This document shows, one piece after another, positions 9,093 through 17,898 of a stretch of DNA of 64,000 nt. Every line of letters starts with the position of its first letter. The first letter of the stretch is position 1. This DNA comes from JANXXV01 sp038230275 (GTDB taxonomy: Bacteria > Acidobacteriota > Terriglobia > Bryobacterales > Bryobacteraceae): assembly GCA_038230275.1 (NCBI GenBank), contig JBBRNO010000010.1, forward strand, positions 1 through 64,000, written 5' to 3'. A program made the position numbers and the translations under genes. The notes below the pieces were generated by a model. That model made no database searches and was not told the origin of the DNA. It was given only the letters and a program-made list of their open reading frames with translations.

Positions 9093-10438
9093 TGCGCACC
9101 GCCATCCACGCCGGGTTGGTCCTGCTCTCGCTGGCGGGGCAGTCCTTCGCCGCGGGCAATCTTCCGCTCATCGACGCGGTAAAAGACCAGGACCGCAGGG
9201 CCGTCGACAAACTGATCGCTGCGAAAACTGACGTGAACGCGCCGCAACCCGATGGCGCCACCGCGTTGGCATGGGCCGTCTACCTGGATCAGGCCGACAC
9301 GGTGGACCTGTTGTTAAAGGCTGGCGCGAAAGTGAACACCGCCGACGAATATGGCGAAACTCCGCTCACTTTGGCGTGCGGAACCGGCAATACCGCCATC
9401 ATCGGCAAACTGCTGAAGAAAGACGCCAACCCCAACGCGGCCCGATGGAACGGCGAATCGGCTCTGATGATAGCCGCGCGCTCTGGAAGCGCGGAAGGTG
9501 TGAGACAACTGATCGCTAACGGCGCCAAGGTGGACGCGGTGGAATCCTGCAAAGGCCAAAACGCACTGATGTGGGCCGCCGCTGAAGGGCACTCCGATGT
9601 AGTGGATGTGCTGCTGCAAAATTCCGCCAATGCGAAGATCGCTTCGAAAGCCGGTTTCAGCCCGTTGCTATTCGCGGCACAAAAGGGCGATGCCAAATCC
9701 GTAGCCGCTCTCATTGCCGCCGGATCCGACCCAAGCTTTACGCTCCCGGACGGCATGAGCGTCCTGCTGGTAGCGGCAGCCGGCGGCAAGAATGACGCCG
9801 CCGAAGTCCTGTTGGAGAAAGGCGCCAAGGTAAACGTGGCGGAGCGCACTGGCAACTCCGCGCTGCATCTGGCCGCGCAGGCGGGAAACGTCGAATTGAT
9901 GAAGCTGTTGCTTGCCAAGGGCGCCGATCCAAACCAGCGTACCGCCAAAGTGCTTCCGAACGCTGCCGGGCGTGGAGGCGGTGGATTTTTTCGTCCCATC
10001 GGTGAGCAGACGCCACTGATGCTGGCGGCCCGCGCGAACCATGAAGAGGCGATGCGTATTCTGGTATCGTCCGGCGCTGATCCAAAACTCAAGGCGCAGG
10101 ATGGCACAACGCTTCTGATGTCAGCAGCTGGAAGCGGCCACATCGGCGTGGTGAGGTATGCCTACGAACTGTCCCCGGATATCAAAGCCGTCACGGAACG
10201 CAAGTCCGCCGTGCTGCATGCGGCCGTCACGGGTTCCATGTTTAGCTCCACCCAAGCGGAAATCTGCGAAGTAATCCAGTTCCTTGCCGACAAAGGCGCG
10301 GACCTGGATCCACAGGACGCAAGCGGAAGAACTGCAATCCAGATCGCGGACATACTGCCTATCGACAAAGCTGTGGAGTTGATGACCAAACTAATTATCC
10401 AGTCAGGCCAACAACCCAAAACGCCTTCGAAACGATAG
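9092..10438 (+). CDS. Secreted ankyrin-repeat protein
   Basis: 448 residues from a GTG at 9092 that shares its first base with the stop of the DUF1552 gene; AGGAG sits four bases before it, which decides the start. Residues 1-21 are a signal peptide (HAGLVLLSLAGQSFAAG). From about residue 25 to 430 there are roughly eleven ankyrin repeats, recognisable by the 'G.T.L..AA..G....V..LL..GA' rhythm (for example DGATALAWAVYLDQADTVDL and TGNSALHLAAQAGNVELMKL). There is no catalytic domain. Ankyrin repeats bind proteins, so this is plausibly the scaffold or partner of the two proteins encoded before it. The three-gene arrangement is common in Acidobacteria; the function is unknown. Confidence 0.88.
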   Translation: MRTAIHAGLVLLSLAGQSFAAGNLPLIDAVKDQDRRAVDKLIAAKTDVNAPQPDGATALAWAVYLDQADTVDLLLKAGAKVNTADEYGETPLTLACGTGNTAIIGKLLKKDANPNAARWNGESALMIAARSGSAEGVRQLIANGAKVDAVESCKGQNALMWAAAEGHSDVVDVLLQNSANAKIASKAGFSPLLFAAQKGDAKSVAALIAAGSDPSFTLPDGMSVLLVAAAGGKNDAAEVLLEKGAKVNVAERTGNSALHLAAQAGNVELMKLLLAKGADPNQRTAKVLPNAAGRGGGGFFRPIGEQTPLMLAARANHEEAMRILVSSGADPKLKAQDGTTLLMSAAGSGHIGVVRYAYELSPDIKAVTERKSAVLHAAVTGSMFSSTQAEICEVIQFLADKGADLDPQDASGRTAIQIADILPIDKAVELMTKLIIQSGQQPKTPSKR

Positions 10439-10659
10439 ATCTCTATTGCTCGCCCAAGGCGCACATTAGATCGATACGAACTGCGCGTAAAGCTGGTGGA
10501 AAAGGCGCGATCACGAAGCTGTTGAGATCCGAGAGCCTCCCTCAAGGAGAAACACCGCAATCAACCGCGCCAGAAAAACACCGACGTCGGCCCCCACACC
10601 CAAGCCCACGATCACCGCTCCGCTTATGGAGCCCAATAGCAATCGAAAATTCCCGCGGG

Positions 10660-10848
10660 CCGCGCTCCCAATGCCGAACAGACCATCCGCTGGTGTGGTG
10701 GCACTGCGTGGGCAAAGGTCACGCGCGATATTCCGCGCTGGGCCACGCCGGCGTCATGTACTCTGAACCGCTGATGATTCAATTCCTGGACAATGCTATG
10801 TCGTGGGGCCTGAATCAACACGGGAGGGCCTTTCCAGCCGCAAAGTAG
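10660..10848 (+). pseudogene. C-terminal remnant of a ThuA-domain protein
   Basis: A short open stretch ending at 10848 encodes HPLVWWHCVGKGHARYSALG followed by ESEP-like and FLDNAMSWGL segments. This is the C-terminal end of the ThuA (trehalose utilisation) domain, normally 220-250 residues. Nothing upstream (10439-10659) supplies the rest in any frame that I can recognise, so I call it a decayed remnant rather than a gene. It abuts the stop codon of the deaminase gene on the other strand. Confidence 0.6.
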
Positions 10849-11337
10849 CTATTTGTTGAGCTGCTCTTCGGGCGGAGGGTGATCGCCCGGCTTGTAGTAG
10901 AACTGAGCACACTCTTTGGCCAATACACCGCCGGCGATCGCAATCTTCTCGCGGTAGGCATCGTGGATTAGATCAGCCGCGTTTACGTGCCTGGCGTCGA
11001 AATACATGGAGTGGACGTCGTTGCGCGTGGCGCCATAGACAATGCGGCTGATCTTGCCCCAAACGCACGCCGTGGTACACATGCTGCACGGTTGCAAAGT
11101 GACGTAAAGGGTGCAGCCTGAAAAGTTGGTACTCAGAAGCTTTTCACCTACTTTCCTCATGGTCACAATCTCGGCGTGAGCGCTGGGATCATGACGCAAC
11201 TCGGCTTCATTATGACCGGAAGCCAATATCTGGCCGCCTCGCACAATTACGCAGCCCACCTCCCCAGCGCCTGAAATTTCACTTCCTTTCCGGGCTTCTT
11301 CCATCGCCCGCAGCATATACCGCTCATCGTTCGTCAT
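10849..11337 (-). CDS. Cytidine/guanine deaminase-family nucleoside deaminase
   Basis: Chosen start is ATG 11337 (MTNDERYMLRAMEEARKG), which begins where the family begins; a GTG at 11373 would add 12 atypical residues. The zinc site is complete: HAE followed by PCSMC, about 29 residues apart, with the Glu of HAE as proton shuttle. The C-terminal part (SMYFDARHVNAADLI) resembles guanine deaminase GuaD-type enzymes more than the tRNA deaminase TadA, but the substrate cannot be settled by eye. A cytoplasmic enzyme of nucleobase salvage is the likely role. It stands alone between a ThuA remnant and a peptidase pseudogene. Confidence 0.85.
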   Translation of the reverse strand: MTNDERYMLRAMEEARKGSEISGAGEVGCVIVRGGQILASGHNEAELRHDPSAHAEIVTMRKVGEKLLSTNFSGCTLYVTLQPCSMCTTACVWGKISRIVYGATRNDVHSMYFDARHVNAADLIHDAYREKIAIAGGVLAKECAQFYYKPGDHPPPEEQLNK

Positions 11338-11449
11338 CGCAAGTCTGACGCGCAATCGCAGCAAAATGTTCACAATCGTTAAAGCGCGAATCGGGCCGCT
11401 GCAAGTCGATCGAAATGACCCGCTAGTCCCGTCGCCTACTTCCTCTCGC

Positions 11450-12020
11450 TCAAGCGCTCCGGCTGTCAGCGAGCACTAAACTCATCACCGCCAGCGCAGC
11501 CACATTCTGTTTGAAGTCCTGCGGATTGAGCTTGTCAAAAGTATCCGCTTCCGTATGAGGCCAGTCGAAGTAATGCGTGCCGACCGTGCGTAGCCCTAAT
11601 CCCGGCACACCAGCGGCCATGACGGGAGCGATGTCCGCTCCGCCGCCACCCCGCGTGATGTTGCCGGTATCGATAACTGCCAACAGCTTTCCAATTTCCT
11701 CTACGCTCGCGAATGTCGCATCGGACAACGCCGGCGTTGGTCCGGCGAGGCACTTTCACCGCGGGCGTCACTACGTTTTGAAGGCCGGCCTTCTTCATCT
11801 CGGCCGCTGAATAAGCAATAACCTTATCCAACGCTGGCGTTCCGCTCAGGCGGTTGCCGATTTGATCGCAAAGATACTGCAGCCGGGCAAGACCGGTTTC
11901 GTCTTTCATGGCCGCATCGATCAATGAGTTCGCCACCTGCTGATATCTTTCCAGCAGACTGCTCTCAACCGCGTATCACTGCGCGGCGCCAATGAGGAAC
12001 GGAAGGGGCTTGCTTGTCAT
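11450..12020 (-). pseudogene. Broken M28-family peptidase gene
   Basis: A clear start (ATG at 12020 behind AAGGAG) gives MTSKPLPFLIGAAQ and then a TGA stop at about 11976-11978. The frame continues after it with an M28 pro-region (LARLQYLCDQIGNRLSGTPA) up to about 11750. It then breaks, and the C-terminal end of the family appears in another frame (GGGGADIAPVMAAGVPGLGL, HYFDWPHTEADTFDKLNP). The middle, including most zinc ligands, is missing. The intact family has about 450-550 residues; less than 190 remain here. So there are three independent lesions: a nonsense codon, an internal deletion and a frameshift. The original product was probably a secreted zinc aminopeptidase/carboxypeptidase Q-like enzyme. 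Confidence 0.85.
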
Positions 12021-12201
12021 CAAAGAGTGCTCCTTGGGGTTGAGAAGGATCAGACGAGGACCAGGACTGGGGCCGTCTGTTTTCGCTCCGCAGGAAGCAC
12101 CGGAACTACCGGCATAGCGTTAAACTCCGTTCATTCAGCCACCGGGACTGAAACAGTACGGCGGTTCGTGAGTCACACCTATGCAACAACTGGAGTGAAT
12201 T

Positions 12202-12498
12202 ATGAAAAAACTGGCATTTGTATCACTTTTAAGCATGGCCGCAATGATGGCTCAAGACACGGCGCAAACATCTTCGTCTACTTCCGAAACCACCAAGGTG
12301 GAAAAGAACGGTAAAAAGACCAAGGTCACGAAAGATTCCGTTAAGACAGATTCCGCCTCCGATTCGAGCGGAGCGAGCAGCACCACCACCCAAACCGGCA
12401 GCTCCGAAACAGAGATGAAGGGCAAGGGAAGGCACAAGAAGAGTAAGACAAAGGCAACTACCAGCACAACTACCAGCAGCACGCCGCCGAAACAATAG
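12202..12498 (+). CDS. Small secreted Lys/Ser/Thr-rich protein, unknown function
   Basis: 98 residues, ATG at 12202 preceded by TGGAG at good spacing. MKKLAFVSLLSMAAMMAQ is a signal peptide, and the mature part is a low-complexity chain of Ser, Thr and Lys with almost no hydrophobic residues (for example TSETTKVEKNGKKTKVTKDS and SKTKATTSTTTSSTPPKQ). No domain is recognisable. The ribosome-binding site, the signal peptide and a strong terminator ten bases after the stop argue for a real gene. A disordered, positively charged secreted protein could coat the envelope or bind polyanions; that is a guess from composition only. Confidence 0.7.
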   Translation: MKKLAFVSLLSMAAMMAQDTAQTSSSTSETTKVEKNGKKTKVTKDSVKTDSASDSSGASSTTTQTGSSETEMKGKGRHKKSKTKATTSTTTSSTPPKQ

Positions 12499-12508
12499 TG
12501 TGGTGCAT

Positions 12509-12554
12509 AAACAAGGCGCCTCGGGAATCGCTGAGTCCCCGAGGCGCCTTGTTT
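12509..12554. terminator. Strong bidirectional hairpin terminator
   Basis: A 17-bp perfect inverted repeat: AAACAAGGCGCCTCGGG at 12509-12525 pairs with its complement at 12538-12554 around a 12-base loop. On both strands the stem ends in a short T-run (GTTTA on the plus strand). It lies 10 bases after the small secreted protein gene and 33 bases after the stop of the Oar pseudogene on the other strand, so it can serve both. Confidence 0.85.
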
Positions 12555-12586
12555 AAAACGGCGGGATTTCTGCCCGCGCAGGTTAA

Positions 12587-13656
12587 TCAGAGGTAAAGCT
12601 TCAGAGGCAACTGAATCTGCCGCGGCGAGTTGAGCAAATCGTTGCTGCTAGTGAGTTGGCCAAAGTTCTGATCCTGAAGCGTGGTGGAGCCGGTACCGAA
12701 GCGCACGCGGTTGCATGCGTTGAACGCCTCCGCCCGGAATTCCAGCCTGATGGATTCCTTCATGGGGAATCTGCGGGCCAGTGAGAAATCCTCGACGTTA
12801 TGACTTTCGTTTCTAAATCGGGCACCAATTCAACCGGAGTGGCCATACTTTGCTTTGAAGCCATTCGTGTCCACGGTGAACTTGGTAATGGCCTCGATGG
12901 AAGGAGCGTTGGAAGAAACCCAGCTCTTGGAGAAAGTCATTCTATTTGTATATCTGCCGCGGTTTGCCGGCGCGATTGCTGAAGCAGTCGTTGGCATCGA
13001 AATCGTTGTTTCGCAGGAATTCGTAAGCCGAACCCTGGAAGAACCGCGCCAGTCGTGTTGGTGGAAACGCCATCGAGAGTGGTTCCATAACTGGCCGCCT
13101 GTCCGCCGCCAAGCATGAAGCCGCTATCGCCGCCCAGCTCCTTTGATTCCGGCGTCAGGATGGCCAGATCTAACGGGCTACGAATGGCGCCGCAGGCTAC
13201 CAGCGGCAGCGAGTCTACCAACTTCTTATTAATAGTGACGCTCATCTTCGCGGCTTCGCTCTGGAGTTGCGTCGCGGCCGCCTGTACTTCGATGGTCTGG
13301 GTGGAACTTCCAATTGCGAGCTATGCATCCGCGCGCGCGGTACTGGCGGCAGTCAGCGTCTATGCTTTCAGTTCCGCAGGCCGGAGTCTTTCCTTCTCTA
13401 TACGTATATCGTAGGAACCCGATGCGAGACTTGGTGCGGTGAACTCACCCGTTTGGTTGCTGGTGAGAATGGTGGTGGAATTGGTTGCGGCATTGGAGAC
13501 TGTAATCTTCGCTCCGGCAATAGTTGCGCCGGTCGCATCATGAACGAATCCCGTGATCGTACCGCGTTCCGATTGAGCAAAACAAAGTGTTACAGAAAAA
13601 AGCGCGAGTTAACCTAGCGCCGACAGAGCGACGAAGCTCCGTTGCAGAAAACGCAT
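12587..13656 (-). pseudogene. Decayed Oar-like TonB-dependent receptor gene
   Basis: The start region (ATG at 13656, MRFLQRSFVALSALG) hits a TAA after 15 codons. The frame then continues through a carboxypeptidase-regulatory-like domain (SERGTITGFVHDATGATIAG) and the plug (KLVDSLPLVACGAIRSPLDL), with frame changes. Near 12910-12960 it jumps to the last part of the beta-barrel (RVRFGTGSTTL... RQIQLPLKLYL, stop 12587-12589). About 2.4 kb of barrel sequence is missing compared with the intact paralogue at 13773-17285, which it matches segment by segment. It is divergent from that paralogue, which suggests an old inverted duplication of the receptor gene, one copy of which died. Confidence 0.85.
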
Positions 13657-13706
13657 AGATTAGTTTCGGTTGTTGAGCAAAAAAGGGTCAACGGCCGGGG
13701 TGTACG

Positions 13707-13724
13707 CTACAGTTTCAACTGTAG
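13707..13724. promoter_or_regulatory. Palindrome between divergent receptor genes (possible operator)
   Basis: CTACAGTTTCAACTGTAG is a perfect 8-bp inverted repeat around a 2-base centre, in the 116-bp space between the start of the dead receptor copy and the start of the intact one. Position and symmetry are those of a dimeric regulator's operator. No T-run follows, so it is not a terminator. The regulator is unknown. Confidence 0.4.
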
Positions 13725-13772
13725 TATGCTGATTGGTATTGCATTTTACGTTTCGCTCTTCAGGAGATTCTG

Positions 13773-16700
13773 ATGGTGTTCGATACCAAGTACTTGCGCC
13801 GAGCCGCGTTGCCGCTCGCATGTCTTTTCAGTCTTGCCTCGTTAGTGTTCGCCCAGAGTGATCGCGGCGCCATTTCGGGAAGAGTATTCGATGCCAGTGG
13901 AGCGGCCATCCCCGGCGCCAAGGTCATCATCACGAATACCTCTAACAATTCAACTTTTACGTCGGAATCGAATGAATCCGGCGCCTTTTCAGCGCCCAGC
14001 CTGCCAGTAGGCGAATACAGCATCCGGGCGGAGCGCGAGGGATTCAAGCCTGCCGTGCTATCCGGACTGACCGTGAACGCATCATCCACGATCCGCGGCG
14101 ACATCACTATGGAGATCGGCTCTTCGGTGCAGGCCGTGGAGATCAGGGCCGATGCCATTCTGTTGCAGAATGACAGCGCCAAGTCCTCCACGACCATCAC
14201 CCAGAAACTGGTAGACCAACTGCCCCTCGTTGTAGGCGGCGCGCTGCGCAGTCCGTTCGATCTGGCGGCCCTTACGCCGGAAGCCAAGAGCTTCGGCGAC
14301 CGTTTCAGCATCGGCGGCGGCCAGAACTCCAGTTACGGAGTGACGCTGGACGGCGTTTCAGCGGCTACGACCCGCGCGCTGCAGACTTCGTGGATTTCCT
14401 ATAACGCGCCTTCGCTGGAAGCGGTTACAGAATTCACAGTGGATACGAACGGATTCAAAGCGGAATTTGGGCACGCCGCGGGCGGGTCCATAGCATTCGC
14501 TTCAAAGTCGGGAAGCAATGAGTATCACGGAACCGCGTACGAGTTCCTCCGCAACGACGCTCTTGACGCCCGCCGGTTTTTTGAAGCGAAGCGCGGCATT
14601 TACAAGCAGCACGATTTCGGCGCGAGCTTCGGCGGACCCATCTGGATTCCGAAAGTGTACAACGGCAAGAACAAAACGTTCTTCTTTATTTCGTACGAAG
14701 GGTTCCGCAATCGCGTGGGCGCGAGTTCCGCGCTGCGCAGCGTACCGACGCCTGAGATGTACAGCGGCGACTTCAGCAAGTGGGTGAACGCCGCGGGCGT
14801 ACTAATTCCGGTATACGACCCCGCTACCACAGGACCCGATTCGAGCGGGAAGTTGGTCCGGACACCGTTTCCGAATAACCAGGTTCCTTCTAACCGGTTC
14901 GATCCCTTGGCCACCAAGCTAATCGGTGTTTACGCGAGCGGTCCGGGCGGGCAATTGAAGCCGAACGTTGGAGCCGCGCCGGGCACCAGCGCTTATGTGC
15001 GTAATAACTACAGCATCACCAGCGGCACCCAGGTGAACCCGTGGGACAAGAAGAGCATCAAGCTGGACCACATCTTCTCTGAGAAAGACCGGCTCTCCGG
15101 CTACATCGGCGTCAACCGGATCTATACGAGAGCGGGCGGGAACGGCCCGGCGACGCTGCCAGGATACTATACCGACTACAATGACGCGCAGAATTTGAGC
15201 GATGTGTATCGCATGACGTGGGATCACAATTTCAGTCCCACTCTCTTGAATCATTTCTACGCCGGTGGTAACAATTGGCGCGAAGGGCACTTCCACCCGA
15301 ATGAACTGCTTGGGAACTGGAAAGACAAATTCTGCCTGCCGAACGTGCCGATCTGCAACAACAATCTCTCCACGGTCAACTTCTCGGAGTTCAACGTGTG
15401 GGGCGGCCCTTCGAACAACGGTTCTGAGAACACAGTCTTTTCCTTTAACGACGATGTGAACTGGATCAAGGGAAAGCACTCGTTCAAAGCGGGCGGCATG
15501 TACCAGCGGAATCACTACAACGGTTTCGGCCAGCAATGGGATGCCGGATACAGCAACTTCTCGTTCACGGCTACCGGCGTTCCGAACGATAGCAATTTCG
15601 CCACCGCGGGTGGAAACTCATTTGCATCCTTCCTTCTTGGGCGCACCAACGATCAACAGATTCACACGGTGCGGTTTATCAGCCAGCAATGGCCCTATTT
15701 CGCCGGCTATTTCCAGGACGATTACCGCCTGAACAACAAGTTGACCATCAACGTGGGCATTCGCTGGGAAACTCAGTTGCCGCCAGTTGAGGCCAATGAC
15801 AAGTGGAGCGATTTCTCGCCGACTACGCCGAATCCGGGTGCAGGCGGTATCAAGGGCGCCCTCCTCTACGCAGGAACCGGCGAGGGCCGGCAAGGGACGC
15901 GCACTCTGGCGGACAGCTACTTTAGGGCATTCGGCCCGCGCATCGGCGCCGCCTACTCACTCAACGAGAAGACGGTGATCCGCGCCAACTACTCGCATTC
16001 GTACGGAGCCATCACCACCGTTACCGGATCCACGCACCAACTTGGCTTCACGCTGACGTCCAGCTTCAACGGCGACGGTCTCAATCCGATCAGCCGGTTC
16101 CAGGACGGACCACCGGCCTATCAGTTGCCTCCTTTCATCAGCCCATCCTTCGCCAATCGCCAGGGTATCCCCTGGTGGCAGGGACAGGAAGCAACGCGTC
16201 CGCCCGCCAACGACGCCTGGACATTCTCCATTCAACGGCAGCTCACCACCAGCTTGCTGGTGGAAGGAACCTACAACGCCTTAATAGGCTCGCAACTGCA
16301 AGCGAATCTATTAAGCTACAACCAGGTTCCGTTCAGCGCGTTCCAGAAATATGGCCGGGCGTTGTTGACCAGCCAGTTCGACTCTCCGGCAGCCGTTGCC
16401 GCCGGAATCCCGTCGCCTTTCCCGCAGTTTAAAGCTCTCTGGGGAAATCAGGCGACGGTCGCTCAGGCGCTGCGGCCTTTTCCACAGTATGATTCCATCG
16501 TCACGAACTCCGGAGGCGGGGATCACAGCGGCCACTCTTCCTATCACGCCGGAATTATCCGCCTGGAGAAACGCTACAGCGACGGGCTGACGTTTCAGAC
16601 TTCGTACGTATTCTCGAAACTTATCACAGATGCCGACAGCTACTGGTCGACGGACTTCCCGGCAGCGGAAGATCATTTCAACCGCAGGCTGGAGAAGTCG

Positions 16701-17285
16701 ATCGGCGCGTATGACATCACCCACAATTTCAAGGTTGGTTTCGTTTACGATCTGCCGTTCGGTAAGGGAAAGAAGTGGCTCACCAGTGGCATCGCCGATA
16801 AGGTGGTGGGTAACTGGCGTCTGAGCACTACTCACTTTTACTCCACGGGACTGCCGGTGACCATCGGTTCCGGCGTAAGCTTCCCGATCTTCAACGGCCG
16901 GAATGCAGCTCAGGTTCCGGGCTATGACGGTTGGAGAGGAAACCAGGTGACCGGCAATTTCGACCCGCAAACGGATAACTTCTTCCAACCGAAGAGCTTC
17001 TTCGGACCTCAGTCGCAGACGCAGGAAGGCAATATGACGCGCTACAATCCGAGGTTGCGGCAGATGGGCAACTACTCGGAGAACATTTCGGTGGCGAAGG
17101 GATTCCAGATCACGGAAAGATTTAAGTTGGATTTCCGCGCGGAAGCATTCAATATGTTTAACCGTGTGAGATTCGGCACTGGTCCGACCAGCCTCTCGGA
17201 CCCGAACTTTGGGCGAATCCTCGGTAACGGCGATCTTCTGAACGATCCTCGCCGTATGCAGATGGCCTTGAAGCTGTACTTCTAA
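13773..17285 (+). CDS. Oar-like TonB-dependent outer-membrane receptor
   Basis: 1170 residues, ATG 13773 with AGGAG seven bases upstream. A signal peptide (about 1-27, ending FAQ) is followed by a carboxypeptidase-regulatory-like Ig domain (SDRGAISGRVFDASGAAIPG, to about 115), a TonB plug (QKLVDQLPLVVGGALRSPFD, GVTLDGVSAATT) and a long outer-membrane beta-barrel ending in a C-terminal aromatic residue (MQMALKLYF), as expected for BAM-dependent insertion. The length is normal for the Oar/SusC-like receptors that are numerous in Solibacter-like acidobacteria. The probable role is energised uptake of a large substrate such as an oligosaccharide or peptide. No SusD-like partner is next to it. It ends at a strong terminator and is flanked on both sides by remnants of related receptor genes. 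Confidence 0.92.
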   Translation: MVFDTKYLRRAALPLACLFSLASLVFAQSDRGAISGRVFDASGAAIPGAKVIITNTSNNSTFTSESNESGAFSAPSLPVGEYSIRAEREGFKPAVLSGLTVNASSTIRGDITMEIGSSVQAVEIRADAILLQNDSAKSSTTITQKLVDQLPLVVGGALRSPFDLAALTPEAKSFGDRFSIGGGQNSSYGVTLDGVSAATTRALQTSWISYNAPSLEAVTEFTVDTNGFKAEFGHAAGGSIAFASKSGSNEYHGTAYEFLRNDALDARRFFEAKRGIYKQHDFGASFGGPIWIPKVYNGKNKTFFFISYEGFRNRVGASSALRSVPTPEMYSGDFSKWVNAAGVLIPVYDPATTGPDSSGKLVRTPFPNNQVPSNRFDPLATKLIGVYASGPGGQLKPNVGAAPGTSAYVRNNYSITSGTQVNPWDKKSIKLDHIFSEKDRLSGYIGVNRIYTRAGGNGPATLPGYYTDYNDAQNLSDVYRMTWDHNFSPTLLNHFYAGGNNWREGHFHPNELLGNWKDKFCLPNVPICNNNLSTVNFSEFNVWGGPSNNGSENTVFSFNDDVNWIKGKHSFKAGGMYQRNHYNGFGQQWDAGYSNFSFTATGVPNDSNFATAGGNSFASFLLGRTNDQQIHTVRFISQQWPYFAGYFQDDYRLNNKLTINVGIRWETQLPPVEANDKWSDFSPTTPNPGAGGIKGALLYAGTGEGRQGTRTLADSYFRAFGPRIGAAYSLNEKTVIRANYSHSYGAITTVTGSTHQLGFTLTSSFNGDGLNPISRFQDGPPAYQLPPFISPSFANRQGIPWWQGQEATRPPANDAWTFSIQRQLTTSLLVEGTYNALIGSQLQANLLSYNQVPFSAFQKYGRALLTSQFDSPAAVAAGIPSPFPQFKALWGNQATVAQALRPFPQYDSIVTNSGGGDHSGHSSYHAGIIRLEKRYSDGLTFQTSYVFSKLITDADSYWSTDFPAAEDHFNRRLEKSIGAYDITHNFKVGFVYDLPFGKGKKWLTSGIADKVVGNWRLSTTHFYSTGLPVTIGSGVSFPIFNGRNAAQVPGYDGWRGNQVTGNFDPQTDNFFQPKSFFGPQSQTQEGNMTRYNPRLRQMGNYSENISVAKGFQITERFKLDFRAEAFNMFNRVRFGTGPTSLSDPNFGRILGNGDLLNDPRRMQMALKLYF

Positions 17286-17310
17286 GCAATTGAATTTGTA
17301 TTCGTTCAAG

Positions 17311-17345
17311 GAAAAGGGGGCCGGCTCACGCTGGCCCCCTTTTTA
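17311..17345 (+). terminator. Rho-independent terminator of the receptor gene
   Basis: A GC-rich stem, AAAAGGGGGCC paired with GGCCCCCTTTTT around a short loop, followed by T-rich sequence, 25 bases after the receptor stop codon. Confidence 0.85.
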
Positions 17346-17472
17346 ATGGTGTCAGCTGGCGAATTCGAAGGCGCGTTGCTCCTTCTCCGGGTAGACATTA
17401 GCGTTCATATTACCGTCAGACGTAACTTCTGTGGCACCGCCCGCCAGAAGATTCCGCTACAGGCACCATTGA

Positions 17473-17895
17473 CTAATTCGCGATGGCCTGACCTTCCTTA
17501 TCTCCGTAAAGTGGCCCCGTTGTCGACCGCGACTGAAGCCGCCCGTTACCATTCCAGTGCTGGAGCCGGCGCTCGGGGCGCATTCCTTCGCCCATTGAGC
17601 GGCAGCCCATGATGCCCTTGTTCTCGATGACGGTTCCAACTGTCCCGTTTTCCGCCTGAAGTTGGTCGGCCGACGCTTGTACTTCGATCGATTCCGAAAC
17701 CTGCCCGACGACTAATGCGAAATTGAGCCGCACCGTTTGTTGAACCTGGACTTCCACTTTGTTGCTGGTGGCACTCTTGAATCCCTGATTTTCCGTCTTG
17801 ACATTATAGATTCCTGGAGGAAGCGCGGTGAATGTGTAATTGCCGAAGTCCGTGCTGACAGCGGTCCGGACGGGCGGGCGCCTCTGCCGCGGCAT
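17473..17895 (-). pseudogene. Fragment of a second Oar-like receptor (N-terminal domain)
   Basis: The frame encodes part of a carboxypeptidase-regulatory-like domain (STDFGNYTFTALPPGIYNVK, RLNFALVVGQVSESIEVQAS) and runs into IENKGI. Immediately after this the expected plug motif GLPLNGRRN appears in another frame (around 17590-17605), which shows a frameshift. The signal peptide, the rest of the plug and the whole barrel are absent. Intact receptors have about 1100 residues; about 100 recognisable ones remain. It lies just downstream of the TPP enzyme gene, on the same strand. Confidence 0.8.
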
Positions 17896-17898
17896 CCG

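Noticed and set aside
16311..17309. Long open frame (about 330 codons) on the reverse strand
   Set aside because: It lies entirely opposite the beta-barrel of the intact receptor gene and shows no domain, signal or ribosome-binding site; high-GC coding DNA often leaves such frames open.
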